From: Marispirochaeta sp963667435
Lineage (GTDB): Bacteria; Spirochaetota; Spirochaetia; JC444; Marispirochaetaceae
NCBI GenBank assembly: GCA_963667435.1
Contig: OY763414.1
Coordinates: forward strand, 3,224,001 to 3,288,000
DNA: 64,000 bases
Direction: 5' to 3'
Each line of letters begins with the position of its first letter. Position 1 is the first letter of the stretch. The notes under the pieces were generated by a model. That model was not told the DNA's origin. It ran no database searches and saw only the letters and a list, made by a program, of their open reading frames with translations. Shown here piece by piece: positions 34,476-43,615 of this stretch. Made by a program: the position numbers and the translations under genes.

Positions 34476-35201
34476 ATGCGGCTCCTTGTTATCTCTGATA
34501 TTCATGCAAATTTCACTGCTCTGCAGGCTGTTTTATCCGATTCGGCGGATAAGTGGGATGAAGTAGTCTGTCTGGGAGATACCGTCGGCTACGGCCCCCG
34601 GCCGAACGAGTGTATAGAGACAGTTGGTTCTCTTCCCGTGCTTGCAGTTCCCGGCAATCATGACTGGGCGGCAATCGGCCGAATAGATCTTGATTTCTTT
34701 AACCCCAATGCCCGGAAAGCGGTTGAGTGGACCCGCACACAGCTTACGCCTCAAAGCTATGTCTGGCTTTCATCGTTGCAGCCAGTAGTCAAAAGGGGTG
34801 ACCTCACTCTTTTTCATGGTTCCCCCGTCGAGCCTGTAACCGACTATATTCTCAACATTGTGGATGCCTGTGGTGCTTTTGATTTACTGGAAACACATGT
34901 CGGGCTGTTTGGACACAGTCATGTTGATGCAGCATTTTGCCGCTCGAAAGGTGGTGCCGTTCGCGGTCTGTCTTCACGAAAAAAGCTGCGAATGAACAGG
35001 GAGTGCGGTTATCTTCTGAATCCCGGCAGTGTCGGTCAGCCCCGGTCCGGAGATCCCAGAGCAGCCTATGCAATATTTGATACTGAAAAGTTGAAGTGGG
35101 AACCCCGCAGGGTTTCATATGATATTGAGAATGTGCAATCAAGGATGAAGAAACAGGGCCTGCCTCATTACCTTATCCAGCGGCTTGCAGAAGGACGCTG
35201 A
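34476..35201 (+). CDS. Metallophosphoesterase
   Basis: 241 residues, a calcineurin-like phosphoesterase of the YfcE/MPE_2 kind. Metal ligands in order: SDIHANFTAL (DxH), CLGDTVGYGPRPNEC (GDxxxxG), VPGNHDWA (GNHD), LFHGSP and FGHSHVDAAF (GHxH). The C-terminal NPGSVGQPRSGDPRAAYAIFD is typical of single-domain phosphodiesterases. Two metal ions and hydrolysis of a phosphodiester are expected; the substrate is unknown. A single-gene unit. Confidence 0.9.
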   Translation: MRLLVISDIHANFTALQAVLSDSADKWDEVVCLGDTVGYGPRPNECIETVGSLPVLAVPGNHDWAAIGRIDLDFFNPNARKAVEWTRTQLTPQSYVWLSSLQPVVKRGDLTLFHGSPVEPVTDYILNIVDACGAFDLLETHVGLFGHSHVDAAFCRSKGGAVRGLSSRKKLRMNRECGYLLNPGSVGQPRSGDPRAAYAIFDTEKLKWEPRRVSYDIENVQSRMKKQGLPHYLIQRLAEGR

Positions 35202-35364
35202 CTTCAGGGCACTTCCAAAAACAACTACTTTTCCCCATATGCTGCGTCGTCTTCAGGATTTTTCGCGGTCCCCAACTTCTGTTATAAGAAGAGTGTGTGG
35301 GCGCTATATAATCTTGCTTCCCTGGCTATGGTAAAAATACCACGTTTTTAGAGGTGAGCTTTTG

Positions 35365-37071
35365 TTATTCAGAAAACCAGATTCGTACTCTGCAGCCGGG
35401 GGTGTTGTCTGCACTGAAGTGTCCCCTCAGTTGCTGGGTCAGGGGTTGAACAAGTATCATTCCCAGGGACTGCTGGCCCTCCTTCTGAAAGTTTTCCGGA
35501 AACCCCGGTCCATCATCCTGAATGCAGAGAAGGGATTCACCTTCTTCGGGGGTAAGTGAGAGATTTACAGTGATTACACCCTCCGGATTTCCTGCATATT
35601 TTACTGCATTGGTAATTAGCTCGTTAACCATAAGCGCAAGCGGGACTGCTTTGTCTATGGACAGTGCCATGGGTTCTATATGGTGTATGACTCTCAGGCC
35701 CGGAAAGAATCCACCTGTCATACCGACCAGCCGGGGCAGGAACTGTTCCATCTCGACTGTAGAAAAGGAATTAGCCAGGTACATCATTTCATGAACGCTG
35801 GAGATTGCCAGGATCCGGTTCTCCAGTTGTCTGGCGAATTCTTCCAGGTCGGTGGTGTTGTTTTGCTCAAGATGCAGAATACTGGTTATTATCTGAAGAT
35901 TGTTTTTTACCCGATGATGGACCTCCTTAAGGAGTATCTCCCTTTCACTCAGAGCTGCATTTAGTTTCTGTTCGGTTTCGTCACGCTCGTTATTTCGTGT
36001 TTCCAGAGTCTGCGCCATATTATCCAGCGCACGGGCAACCGCAGTAATCTCCCTGGTTCCTTTATTAATGCCAGTACGTACAGAAAGATTGCCTCTCTTT
36101 ATATCCGATACGGTGTATTCGAGAATTTTGAGGTTCCGTCCAACAGCAAAGTGGCTTAATATCCCTGCAATAAGGATGCTCAAAGCCGTGACAGCAGTGA
36201 TCAGCGCGGTATTACGGTAAAGAATAAGCATTGCCGGTCTTTTAATGGCATCATCAGGTATGCCTATGACTATAACCATGTAGGCCTTATCGCCGGAGGG
36301 AAGGTAAAGCTTTTTGTAGGTATATGTTCGGGTAATCCCATCGGATCCTGTTGTATGCAGATTCCCCTGGCAGCCGTTCTCTGAGAATACTTTCCATGCC
36401 TGTTCCTTAATTTTCTGTCCGATATGATTAGTCCGGTTATCTGGAAAATAGAAAAGGCGTATTCCTTTGTGGTCAAGAATAGATATCATTGATTCCGGCG
36501 GAAGATTCAATCGCAGAAAGAGGTCTCTGTAGTTTGAGAGGCGGTAGGCTGCTGTAAGTGCACCGATTATTTCACCGTTTTTGTTGTAGACAGTCTGGGC
36601 ATAACTGAAAGCAGGTTCCTGATCGGTTTTTGTGAGTATAAACTCTCCAGCGGTAAACCCTTTGCCGGAAAGTGCTGCCTGTACATGGATGCTACAGGAA
36701 AAGTCTATGCCGCTGGAGAGTCGTGAAGAGGCGCAAACTATACCGGAATTATCGGTGAAGGCGAAATTATTGTATTCAGGATTTGCGCTCAGTATTTTCT
36801 GGAGAATCTGTGATTGAGCCAGATGGTCATTTTCCTGAAAGACTGGTTGCACAGATAGGGTGTTAAGAAGCTGTCTGACGGAATCGGTGGAAGTCTGCTG
36901 GGTCATTGCCAGGGATTCAACCTGTCTGCAGGATGAATCCCTCATCCACTGTTCTTTCTCTATAGCGTGGTTCCAGCCGGAAAGGATGATTATTCCCAGC
37001 GCCGGCAGTGTTGCCACTGCTGTAATAAGCAGAAATAATAGCTGGAAGGATAAACGTTTTTCTCTTTTCAT
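35365..37071 (-). CDS. Cache-HAMP sensor histidine kinase, HisKA_2 type
   Basis: About 568 residues. First membrane helix LLFLLITAVATLPALGIIILSG, a periplasmic double-Cache domain (about 35-280, with IVCASSRLSSGIDFS and FSYAQTVYNKNGEIIGALTAAY), a second helix (ALITAVTALSILIAGILSHFA), HAMP, then HisKA_2 with H-box EVHHRVKNNLQIITSILHLE and an HATPase (VNELITNAVKYAG, IQDDGPGFPEN). The H-box is unlike that of the other three kinases here. ATG 37071 is chosen; GTG 37077 is also possible. Cache domains usually sense small organic ligands. No response regulator is adjacent. The 274 bases upstream (37078-37351) hold nothing recognised. Confidence 0.87.
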   Translation of the reverse strand: MKREKRLSFQLLFLLITAVATLPALGIIILSGWNHAIEKEQWMRDSSCRQVESLAMTQQTSTDSVRQLLNTLSVQPVFQENDHLAQSQILQKILSANPEYNNFAFTDNSGIVCASSRLSSGIDFSCSIHVQAALSGKGFTAGEFILTKTDQEPAFSYAQTVYNKNGEIIGALTAAYRLSNYRDLFLRLNLPPESMISILDHKGIRLFYFPDNRTNHIGQKIKEQAWKVFSENGCQGNLHTTGSDGITRTYTYKKLYLPSGDKAYMVIVIGIPDDAIKRPAMLILYRNTALITAVTALSILIAGILSHFAVGRNLKILEYTVSDIKRGNLSVRTGINKGTREITAVARALDNMAQTLETRNNERDETEQKLNAALSEREILLKEVHHRVKNNLQIITSILHLEQNNTTDLEEFARQLENRILAISSVHEMMYLANSFSTVEMEQFLPRLVGMTGGFFPGLRVIHHIEPMALSIDKAVPLALMVNELITNAVKYAGNPEGVITVNLSLTPEEGESLLCIQDDGPGFPENFQKEGQQSLGMILVQPLTQQLRGHFSADNTPGCRVRIWFSE

Positions 37072-37351
37072 ATTCACTCTTTTGCTTCTAACTGTATTTT
37101 AAAAAAAGATCAAATGTAAGGTATAATTGAGAAAATTGATGGTAAGCAACTCTCGGATATGGATGAAAATCCTTGGTGCCTAAGTTTATCAGTCTCTTGG
37201 TTAAATAAGAAAAACTTTTGATATTGCCGGAACATAGGAAATCAGCAGTATCAGGTTAAACAAAAGGCAAAATGCTGAATAGTCATACCCTGCCTTTTTC
37301 GGTAATGCTTACTTCTCCATATCTGAATGTAAAATCGGTAGAATGTTCTGT

Positions 37352-40300
37352 CTAAAGCATCTCTTCTATGGTCTGTATTCTCTTGTCCAGCCGTTGAGGG
37401 CTGATTTTGATCCTGGTTCCCAGTTCCTGGGCAAAGAGCTGTACTTTATATTCCTCCACTGCCCAGCGGTACTCTTTCAATGCCTTTTCCCGGGCAAAAC
37501 TCCGGCCACCGCTCTGCCGCGCCTCTTCCATGGTCTCCTTGTACCAGATCAGATAAGGAATCAGGCTGCCGGCTTTCTCGGTGTCTGCGCCGGGGTTTTC
37601 TGCACCCCGCTGAATCCGGGTCTGCAGGGCCTTGAGAAATCTGGGGAGCTCCCGTATTTCCTCTGCTGCATAGCGTTGGTAGTAGTCTGCGGGAATAAGG
37701 TTGCCGAGCTCCTTGCGGCGTGTGGCAAGAAAGCGTTTGAGACCCGGTCGACGACTCTCTTTCTCCTCAAGTCTGGCAAGTGTGGTGCGCACATCTGTAT
37801 AGCAATCCAGCACCCGGAGAGCCGGTTGGTAAAGCTCCTTCACTGCAGAGTAGAGTTCCGGTTTTATTGCTGTGCTGAAGGATTCATACTCCTCTCGGGT
37901 TCTGATATTCCTTTTGAATATCCGGGTGGTTATGCATTCCCAAAGACCCCGGTTGAATGCATCCAGGCCGCCCAGGGGCAGTACCTTCATCTGATCCTGC
38001 CTTGTCAGCATGTACTCATCCCTGAAGGTCTTCAGAATGTCCGCAAAAGAACGGTAAATAAGCCTGGCAACTCCCTCTGGATGTATTGCTGCAGCCTCCT
38101 CTGCATTCAGATAGAGTCGGAGGGCTACTCTCCCCTGTTCCGGAGTGAGAGCCGGAAAAGCAGGGAGTCCGTCTTCACTTTCAACCCTCTCCGGTATTTC
38201 CTGGAAATCCCAGATTCTGACCTCTTCCAATTCCCAGGAATCCTTCAGCTTTTCCAGGGAGCTTTCCAGATGTTTGGAAGGACCGGTATTGGTGAGTACT
38301 TCGCTGTCTCGGCCTTCGGTAAGATAGCCGCCCCGGGCATCAACAATGGTGAAGCGCATCTTCAGATGGGGAGGGAGGGACTCTTCATCCCAGGCTGATT
38401 CAGGGATAAGCATGCCGAACTCGCTGTTTATGTATCTGCTTAATGAGGTTGCCAGACGTTCGGAAGTTGTCCGGGGCATATCCGCTGCGATTCTTGCAGC
38501 TGTTTCTGCTACCGGTGCCAGACGTCTGCGGAACTCCTTCGGCAAGGTCTTCATCATGGCTGTCAGCTTTTCTTCAAAAAGTCCCGGTACCAGCCATTCG
38601 AAAACCGGTGTGGTCAGGTCGCGGCTGATTCTCTCGGGTATTAATGCGGTTATGCCGTCATCCGGTCGCTGGGGGTCAAATACATATTCCAACTGTATGC
38701 GGTGGCCGTTAATTTCTGTTTCAGAAGGAAAGTGGGAAAGTACTTCTCTGTCGGGGTTGTAGAGCATTATGTCTTCCCTTTTGAGCTCCAGGAGCTTTTT
38801 TCCGCCTTTCTGCTGTTTCTGGAAGAGCTCAAGGCTCTTGAAGTCGTAGACATCCGCGGGGAGGCGTTCCCGGTAGAAGCGGAAGATATCCTCTTCTCCG
38901 CAGAAGATATCCCTCCGTCGCATCTTCTCTTCCAACCTCAGAACGCCATTAATTGTATCCATATTCTGTTTCAGAACAGGAAAGAGGCGGTGGATGCGGC
39001 GTTTGTCATAGCGTCCGGTCATGATGCCTTCACGGATAAAAATGTCCGAAGCCTCTGCCGGCCGCAGGGGGCCGTAGGGGACGGCCCTGCCCGGATCGAT
39101 AAGCAAGCCGTAAAGGCGGACCTGTTCCACCGCACGGACTTCCATCTGCTTTTCCGCCCATTGGGCCCCGTGGTAGCTGTAACTGCATTGCTGGGACGCA
39201 ATTCTTTCCAGCCAACCGGGCATGATCATGCCGCATCCCCGGGCGTAAAGCCTGCTTGTACGGACCATCTCCGCCGCCACCAGCCACGCCGGGCCCCGGC
39301 CGAATAAGCCTGAACCGGGAAAGATCATGGCTTCCCTGTTTTTTGTGGCGGTGTAGATATTTTTCTCCTTTTTCTCGGCAATGTTGGAAAGCAGTCCAGT
39401 CAGGATGGACACGTGCAGGGCTGTATACCAGGGAGATTGCTCTCCTTTCTTTTCCGGAATCCGCGCCAGTACCGGTGTTTTTAGTGAGTAGCCCTGTTCC
39501 TTGAGCAGAGAGGTTATCTGCAGATGGATATCCCTCCACTCCTTCATGCGACGGTAGCTCAGATAGTTCTGCTTGCAGTATTTACGCATTTTCCCCTGGC
39601 TTCGGGTTTGGCGCCATACGTTATGGTACTCATCCCATATATTCAGGGAAGTGACAAAATCCGAATCTGCATCAAGGAATTTTTCATGGATTGAATCAGC
39701 CTTGCTTTCCTCATTCTGCGGACGTTCCCGCGGGTCCTGGATGGTGAGTGCTGCGACAACTACGGCGGCGTCTCTGACGATATTCTGTTCCGCCGCTTCT
39801 ATGAGCATCCGGGAAAAGCGCGGGTCGAGTGGCAGACGGCTCATCAGCCTCCCTTGACGGGAGAGCTGTAAATCTCCTTTAATCGATTTATTCAGTGCCC
39901 CCAATTCGCGCAGCATGCCTATCCCATCATTCAGATGTCTGGTTGAGGGTTTGTCGATAAAGGGGAATTTCTCCACATCTCCCAGGTTTAGAGAAACCAT
40001 TCTCAGGATAATATCCGCCAGGTTATCCCTGAGAATTTCCGGTTTGGTGAATTCCTCTCTGCTCAGATAGTCTTCCTCAGAGTAGAGGCGGATACATACC
40101 CCGGGGCGAACCCGGCCTGCCCGGCCTTTGCGTTGGTCTGCAGAGGAACGGGCTACCGGCTGAATGGGGAGGGAGGTTGTCCTGGATGCAGGAGAGTAGG
40201 CGGAAATACGGGCAAGGCCTGTATCCACCACATAGACAATACCGGGAATGGTTATGGATGTCTCCGCTACATTTGTAGCCACCACTACTTTGCGTCCGGG

Positions 40301-41323
40301 ACAGCTGGAAAATATTCTATTCTGGGCAGCGGAGGTTAAGCGGGCAAAGAGGGGAAGCACCGTTGTTGAGGGCAGTGAGGCTCTCTCAATCAGTTCACAG
40401 GTTTCCCGAATATCCGCTTCAGTGGGCATGAATACCAGTATGTCACCTTCCCTGCTGGTTCTGCATATTTCTTCCACCGCGGCAGCAGCCTGCTCTACGT
40501 ACGAGTTCTCTTCACTGTTGCGGGAAGGTTCATCCCTGTAGATCACATCCACCGGGTAGGTCCTGCCGGAAACCTCGAAGATGGGAGCATTACCGAAAGC
40601 GCGTGAGAATTTTTCCGTATCGATGGTGGCTGAGGTGATAATCAGCTTCAGATCTCTGCGTTTTTTGAGCAGCGTATTCAGGATACCCAGGATCAGATCT
40701 ATATTGAGACTACGCTCATGGGCTTCGTCGATAATCAGGGTATCATAACGATTCAGGAAGCGGTCACTCTGGGTCTCCGCCAGGAGTATGCCGTCGGTCA
40801 TGAATTTTATGTAGGCTTCCGGGCTGCCCTTTTCCTGAAAGCGTATCTTGCTGGCAACAAGACTGCTTTCGCTGGTGTCTGCTCCACTCAGCTCTTCTTC
40901 AACCCTTGCAGCAAGGCTTACGGCTGCCAGTCGACGAGGCTGCGTGCAGCCGATCTGACCATCCACGCCCCGGCCTGCTTCGAGACACATCTTGGGGATC
41001 TGGGTGGATTTCCCGGATCCTGTCTCTCCGGCAAGGATAATAACCTGATTTTCCCGGATTGCCTTTACGATCTCATCCTTGCGGGATGTTATGGGCAGTT
41101 CTTCCGGGTAGGCGGGAACAGGCAGGTTTTTCAGACGTAACCGGCGGATTTCCACCGAGTCGGCAATCTTTCTGCCTGTTTCCGCAAGCTTCTCCGCCTC
41201 ACCCCTGCCTGTATCCAGCTCCCGTTTTAACCTGTGCCTGTCGGCGGTCATGGTATGCTTTAAAAGAGAGCGCAGTTGCTGTAGTGTCGGAGCCTGAGGT
41301 TCCGGAGTCTCGGTTTGTGTCAT
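37352..41323 (-). CDS. hrpA: ATP-dependent RNA helicase HrpA
   Basis: 1323 residues, near the E. coli HrpA length. Motif I GETGSGKST, Ia TQPRRLAAVSLA, II DEAH (TLIIDEAHERSLN), III TSATIDT, V TNVAETSITIPG, VI QRKGRAGRVRPG, then the HA2/OB parts and the long C-terminal HrpA-specific domain (DUF3418). A cytoplasmic DEAH helicase acting on mRNA and ribosomes. ATG 41323; it stands alone between a kinase gene and the MFS gene. Confidence 0.93.
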   Translation of the reverse strand: MTQTETPEPQAPTLQQLRSLLKHTMTADRHRLKRELDTGRGEAEKLAETGRKIADSVEIRRLRLKNLPVPAYPEELPITSRKDEIVKAIRENQVIILAGETGSGKSTQIPKMCLEAGRGVDGQIGCTQPRRLAAVSLAARVEEELSGADTSESSLVASKIRFQEKGSPEAYIKFMTDGILLAETQSDRFLNRYDTLIIDEAHERSLNIDLILGILNTLLKKRRDLKLIITSATIDTEKFSRAFGNAPIFEVSGRTYPVDVIYRDEPSRNSEENSYVEQAAAAVEEICRTSREGDILVFMPTEADIRETCELIERASLPSTTVLPLFARLTSAAQNRIFSSCPGRKVVVATNVAETSITIPGIVYVVDTGLARISAYSPASRTTSLPIQPVARSSADQRKGRAGRVRPGVCIRLYSEEDYLSREEFTKPEILRDNLADIILRMVSLNLGDVEKFPFIDKPSTRHLNDGIGMLRELGALNKSIKGDLQLSRQGRLMSRLPLDPRFSRMLIEAAEQNIVRDAAVVVAALTIQDPRERPQNEESKADSIHEKFLDADSDFVTSLNIWDEYHNVWRQTRSQGKMRKYCKQNYLSYRRMKEWRDIHLQITSLLKEQGYSLKTPVLARIPEKKGEQSPWYTALHVSILTGLLSNIAEKKEKNIYTATKNREAMIFPGSGLFGRGPAWLVAAEMVRTSRLYARGCGMIMPGWLERIASQQCSYSYHGAQWAEKQMEVRAVEQVRLYGLLIDPGRAVPYGPLRPAEASDIFIREGIMTGRYDKRRIHRLFPVLKQNMDTINGVLRLEEKMRRRDIFCGEEDIFRFYRERLPADVYDFKSLELFQKQQKGGKKLLELKREDIMLYNPDREVLSHFPSETEINGHRIQLEYVFDPQRPDDGITALIPERISRDLTTPVFEWLVPGLFEEKLTAMMKTLPKEFRRRLAPVAETAARIAADMPRTTSERLATSLSRYINSEFGMLIPESAWDEESLPPHLKMRFTIVDARGGYLTEGRDSEVLTNTGPSKHLESSLEKLKDSWELEEVRIWDFQEIPERVESEDGLPAFPALTPEQGRVALRLYLNAEEAAAIHPEGVARLIYRSFADILKTFRDEYMLTRQDQMKVLPLGGLDAFNRGLWECITTRIFKRNIRTREEYESFSTAIKPELYSAVKELYQPALRVLDCYTDVRTTLARLEEKESRRPGLKRFLATRRKELGNLIPADYYQRYAAEEIRELPRFLKALQTRIQRGAENPGADTEKAGSLIPYLIWYKETMEEARQSGGRSFAREKALKEYRWAVEEYKVQLFAQELGTRIKISPQRLDKRIQTIEEML

Positions 41324-41374
41324 GGATATTCTACTAGATCAGCTAATGCGGGGCAGGTCAAGGTCTGGCCCGCA

Positions 41375-42617
41375 TTAGCATGCATCCAGAACTGTAGGGG
41401 GCCGGTGCTGCCGGGGTTCTTTTACTGTGAGAAATATTCCCAGACTTGCTGCAGCTGCGGCAAGGCAGGTCCAGAAGAGGATATTCAGTCCGTAGATTTC
41501 TGAAAGTATTCCCAGCGGAATTATGGCCAGCGACGATATTCCCACAACAAATCCCACAATACTTATGTAGAGGGGTATCTCATGGTCCTGCCCGAATTCC
41601 ACCACAATGGCGGACTGGGAGACGTTGTTTATACACAGTGTCAGGGCACCCATAACTATGGAAACAAGCCCGGGAATGTAGCTGTCTGTAAAAAGTATTG
41701 CCATGTTGCCGATAATCAGGGCTACTGAGCTTATCGTATGGTTTATGAGGTGCCCCCAGCGGTCTGCTAAAAAGCCGAGAAGAGGATTTGCCAGGATAAA
41801 GGTAGCCGCGGTCACTATGGTGAAAAGGCCTGCCTGGCTTTCGTGCAGGGAGTACCTGCGGATCAGGTGGAACGCAAAGTAGGAATAACTGGTGAATGCC
41901 AGGGTAACGAAAACACGTCCCCATACGTAACGGCGGAAGTCGTTATCCTTTTTCAGTATGCCCGTAAGTAGTATGAAGAATTCACCGAAACTTTCATCGG
42001 AAAAACGAATCCTCCGGCTAGGCGGCTCTTTGTAGGAGCCAAGGGTGGGAAGGTAGAACATGAGCAGTACAAACCCGATTATTATAAGCACCGGAAAATT
42101 GTCCGGAAACGGGAGGGCATTGAGAATCCAGCTGATCAAACCGCCGCAGAGGAGGCCTATCAGGTAGCTTCCCAAGTTTCTAAGAGCGAAAAGACGTCCC
42201 CGGAGATTCCGGGGAATGGTTTTTACGGTCATATCGAAAAATGCGGATATTGCCAGCCCGGTTCCTGCCTGGGTAATAAAGAGGGCCGTCATGAGCCAGA
42301 AAATAACCAGGTTGGGTCGGGAAGTTCCGAGGGAGAAGCCGATAAAAGCGGCGATAAGCCAGGGAATGCGCTGAAAAAGACCCATTACAAGAATATAGGG
42401 CTTTTTAAAACGCATGCTTTGAATGTAGCGGGCAACAAAGAGTGAGGGGAAGTACATTCCCAGATTGCGCTATAACAAAGGCTCCTCCTCCCAGTTTCTC
42501 TATGTACACAGGCAGGATGCTTTCAGGGGAGATAAAAATCATCCCGGCGAAATAGGATATGCCATCCAGTGTGTTAAGGAAAAAGTTTCTTTTAAGATAC
42601 CGTGACTGGATATCCAT
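41375..42617 (-). pseudogene. MFS transporter, frameshifted
   Basis: The N-terminus is in one frame (from ATG 42617: LKRNFFLNTLDGISYFAGMI to KLGGGAFVIA near 42470), the rest in another (from about 42466: RNLGMYFPSLFVARYIQ to the stop at 41375). The two parts join in a normal place of a ~410-residue major facilitator with 12 helices, but a few codons usually found between VIA and RNLG seem to be missing, so the lesion is probably a short deletion that shifts the frame. The internal ATG 42457 would give a protein without its first two helices. Divergent from the sugar-kinase gene, which suggests a sugar substrate. Confidence 0.72.
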
Positions 42618-42727
42618 TCTGTATTCCCGGAGTGCCTTTTATCGGCAGGTATGATGCCACATTGTAGCAGGAAGGATTGCTGTGTGAATAGTTCATTCCC
42701 GCGGGGAAGGTGTGATAGAATCATGAT

Positions 42728-43615
42728 ATGAAAAGTCTTGTTTTCGGTGAAATTCTCTGGGATCAGTTTGAGGGTTACCGGCATATAGGCGGTGCTGCAT
42801 ATAATTTTGCTGCTCATGTCGCAAAGCTCGGGGGACATTCCCAGTTGATATCAGGCCTGGGCAATGATGAGTTGGGCAGGGAGGCTCTGGGTCTTGTGAA
42901 GTCCTGCAACGTCGGGACTGACTTTCTGGAGGTTACAGATAATCAGCCCACCGGCACGGTTAGTGTGCTGCTTGAAAATGGTCAGCCCTCCTACACGATT
43001 CATGAAAATACAGCCTGGGATAATATAGTACTTTCAGAGAGTGATCTTGCTTCCGCTGCCGGTCGGCAATGGGATGTTCTTTATTTCGGATCACTTGCCC
43101 AGAGGAGCAACCGGAACAGGGCTGCCCTGCAGGGGCTTTTTAAATCAGTCATGTTCAAGCATGTCTTTTTTGATGTTAATATCCGGCAGCATTATTATTC
43201 CCATGAGATTCTTTTGGACTCTTTTAGGCGCGCCACCATTGTCAAGCTGAATCAGGAGGAGATCCGGCTGGCAGCAGATCTGTTTGATCTTCAGCTTGCC
43301 GATGAAAAAGCAATGGGAAACAGGCTGGCGGAGATGTTTGAATTGTCAGTGCTGATCATTACCATGGGAAAAGACGGGGCAATGATTTTTTCCCGCGGCA
43401 GGAGTTCTGTGGTTGCTTCGGACCCGGTGGAAGTTGCTGATGCTGTGGGAGCAGGAGACAGCTTTTCCGCGGCCTTTATGTATGCCTTTGTACATGGTTG
43501 TGACGCCTTTGAAGCCGGTCGTTTCGGAACTGCCCTCGGCTCTTTTGTCGCCTCCTCAAGAGGAGCTGTTCCGGAATATTCACCGGAAATAATCAGACTT
43601 TTTCAATCCATCTGA
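42728..43615 (+). CDS. PfkB-family carbohydrate kinase (fructokinase-like)
   Basis: 295 residues. GEILWDQFEGYRHIGGAAYNFAAHVAKLG is the N-terminal ribokinase-family signature (about residues 7-35), with substrate-binding GG and N; the C-terminal motif DAVGAGDSFSAAFMYAF holds the catalytic Asp and the anion hole GAGD. The FDVNIRQHYY segment is fructokinase-like. It phosphorylates a sugar with ATP. Divergent from the broken MFS gene, a likely transport partner. The 3' end overlaps the convergent kinase gene by 13 bases. Confidence 0.87.
   Translation: MKSLVFGEILWDQFEGYRHIGGAAYNFAAHVAKLGGHSQLISGLGNDELGREALGLVKSCNVGTDFLEVTDNQPTGTVSVLLENGQPSYTIHENTAWDNIVLSESDLASAAGRQWDVLYFGSLAQRSNRNRAALQGLFKSVMFKHVFFDVNIRQHYYSHEILLDSFRRATIVKLNQEEIRLAADLFDLQLADEKAMGNRLAEMFELSVLIITMGKDGAMIFSRGRSSVVASDPVEVADAVGAGDSFSAAFMYAFVHGCDAFEAGRFGTALGSFVASSRGAVPEYSPEIIRLFQSI

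Noticed and set aside
37078..37351. Possible small RNA in the gap before the Cache kinase gene
   Set aside because: No promoter-terminator pair and no clear structure were seen.
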